DNA of 6,983 bases, taken from NCBI GenBank assembly GCA_013203755.1, contig JABMPI010000114.1, positions 1 through 6,983 of the forward strand. Reading direction: 5' to 3'. This DNA comes from Bacteroidota bacterium. GTDB taxonomy: Bacteria; Bacteroidota; Bacteroidia; Bacteroidales; Prolixibacteraceae. Both the position numbers and the translations under genes were made by a program. Positions 6,892-6,983 of the stretch are shown piece after piece; the first letter of the stretch is position 1, and each line of letters begins with the position of its first letter. Below the pieces are notes generated by a model. The model made no database searches. It was given only the letters and a program-made list of their open reading frames with translations, and was not told the DNA's origin.

Positions 6892-6979
6892 CAAATACTG
6901 CGTTACTCTCGTTTTGAAAACAGTCATCCCGACTTATCGGGACTCCTTGATTTTCAAAACTTCGAAAGCCTTGTATTTG
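6892..6979. repeat. Long nested palindrome after the SNF2 gene (REP/MITE-like element)
   Basis: Three concentric exact inverted repeats fill this 88-nt stretch: CAAATAC/GTATTTG (6892-6898 and 6973-6979), GTTTTGAAAA/TTTTCAAAAC (6911-6920 and 6951-6960), and TCCCGA/TCGGGA (6927-6932 and 6937-6942) around the loop CTTA. The spacers between the outer and middle stems are 12 nt on both sides, so the element is strikingly symmetrical. It starts 18 bp after the SNF2 stop codon. The inner hairpin could help end transcription, but only a loose T-rich stretch follows it. The whole design is more like a dispersed extragenic palindrome than a simple terminator. Similar sequences in other Bacteroidota genomes come to mind from memory, unverified. 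The element may continue past the window edge. Confidence 0.6.
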
Positions 6980-6983
6980 AAGC

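Noticed and set aside
6880..6983. Open reading frame starting ATG 7 bp after the SNF2 stop and running off the window (MRKRQILRYSRFENSHPD...)
   Set aside because: It coincides almost entirely with the nested palindrome, shows no recognisable family, and is best explained as a frame left open by chance through the repeat.

Overview
The window is AT-rich DNA that looks like a member of the Bacteroidota, probably an environmental relative of the Marinilabiliales/Prolixibacteraceae. Three things suggest this: the protein families present, A/T-rich start contexts without a Shine-Dalgarno sequence, and matches to the phylum's TAnnTTTG promoter element. The taxonomic guess is inference; no rRNA or marker gene is present.

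The layout is simple. Positions 1-92 hold a GC-rich nested inverted repeat. Three leftward genes then occupy 93-3691. Read in their direction of transcription they are a cytoplasmic CBM9/DOMON-like protein (3691-3044), a predicted lipoprotein of the FAD-dependent oxidoreductase family (2996-1332), and a YghO-like protein with a GNAT fold (1217-93). A 239-bp divergent intergenic region (3692-3930) carries promoter-like elements for both directions. One long rightward gene (3931-6873) encodes a complete SNF2-family ATPase of 980 residues. After its stop codon, 6874-6983 is filled by a long nested palindrome.

The first two leftward genes are 47 bp apart and could form a small carbohydrate-related operon, although an 18-bp perfect palindrome in the gap suggests local control. 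The GNAT-like gene lies 114 bp further on, after a weak hairpin, and may be separately transcribed. The SNF2 gene has no evident functional link to the other three.

No RNA gene, CRISPR array, transposase, phage gene or recognisable defence cassette is visible. The coding part is ordinary accessory or housekeeping Bacteroidota content. The points most worth checking are the two structured intergenic repeats flanking the gene block, the palindrome before the flavoprotein gene, and a sliding-clamp-binding-like pentapeptide (QFDLF) in an insertion of the SNF2 motor.
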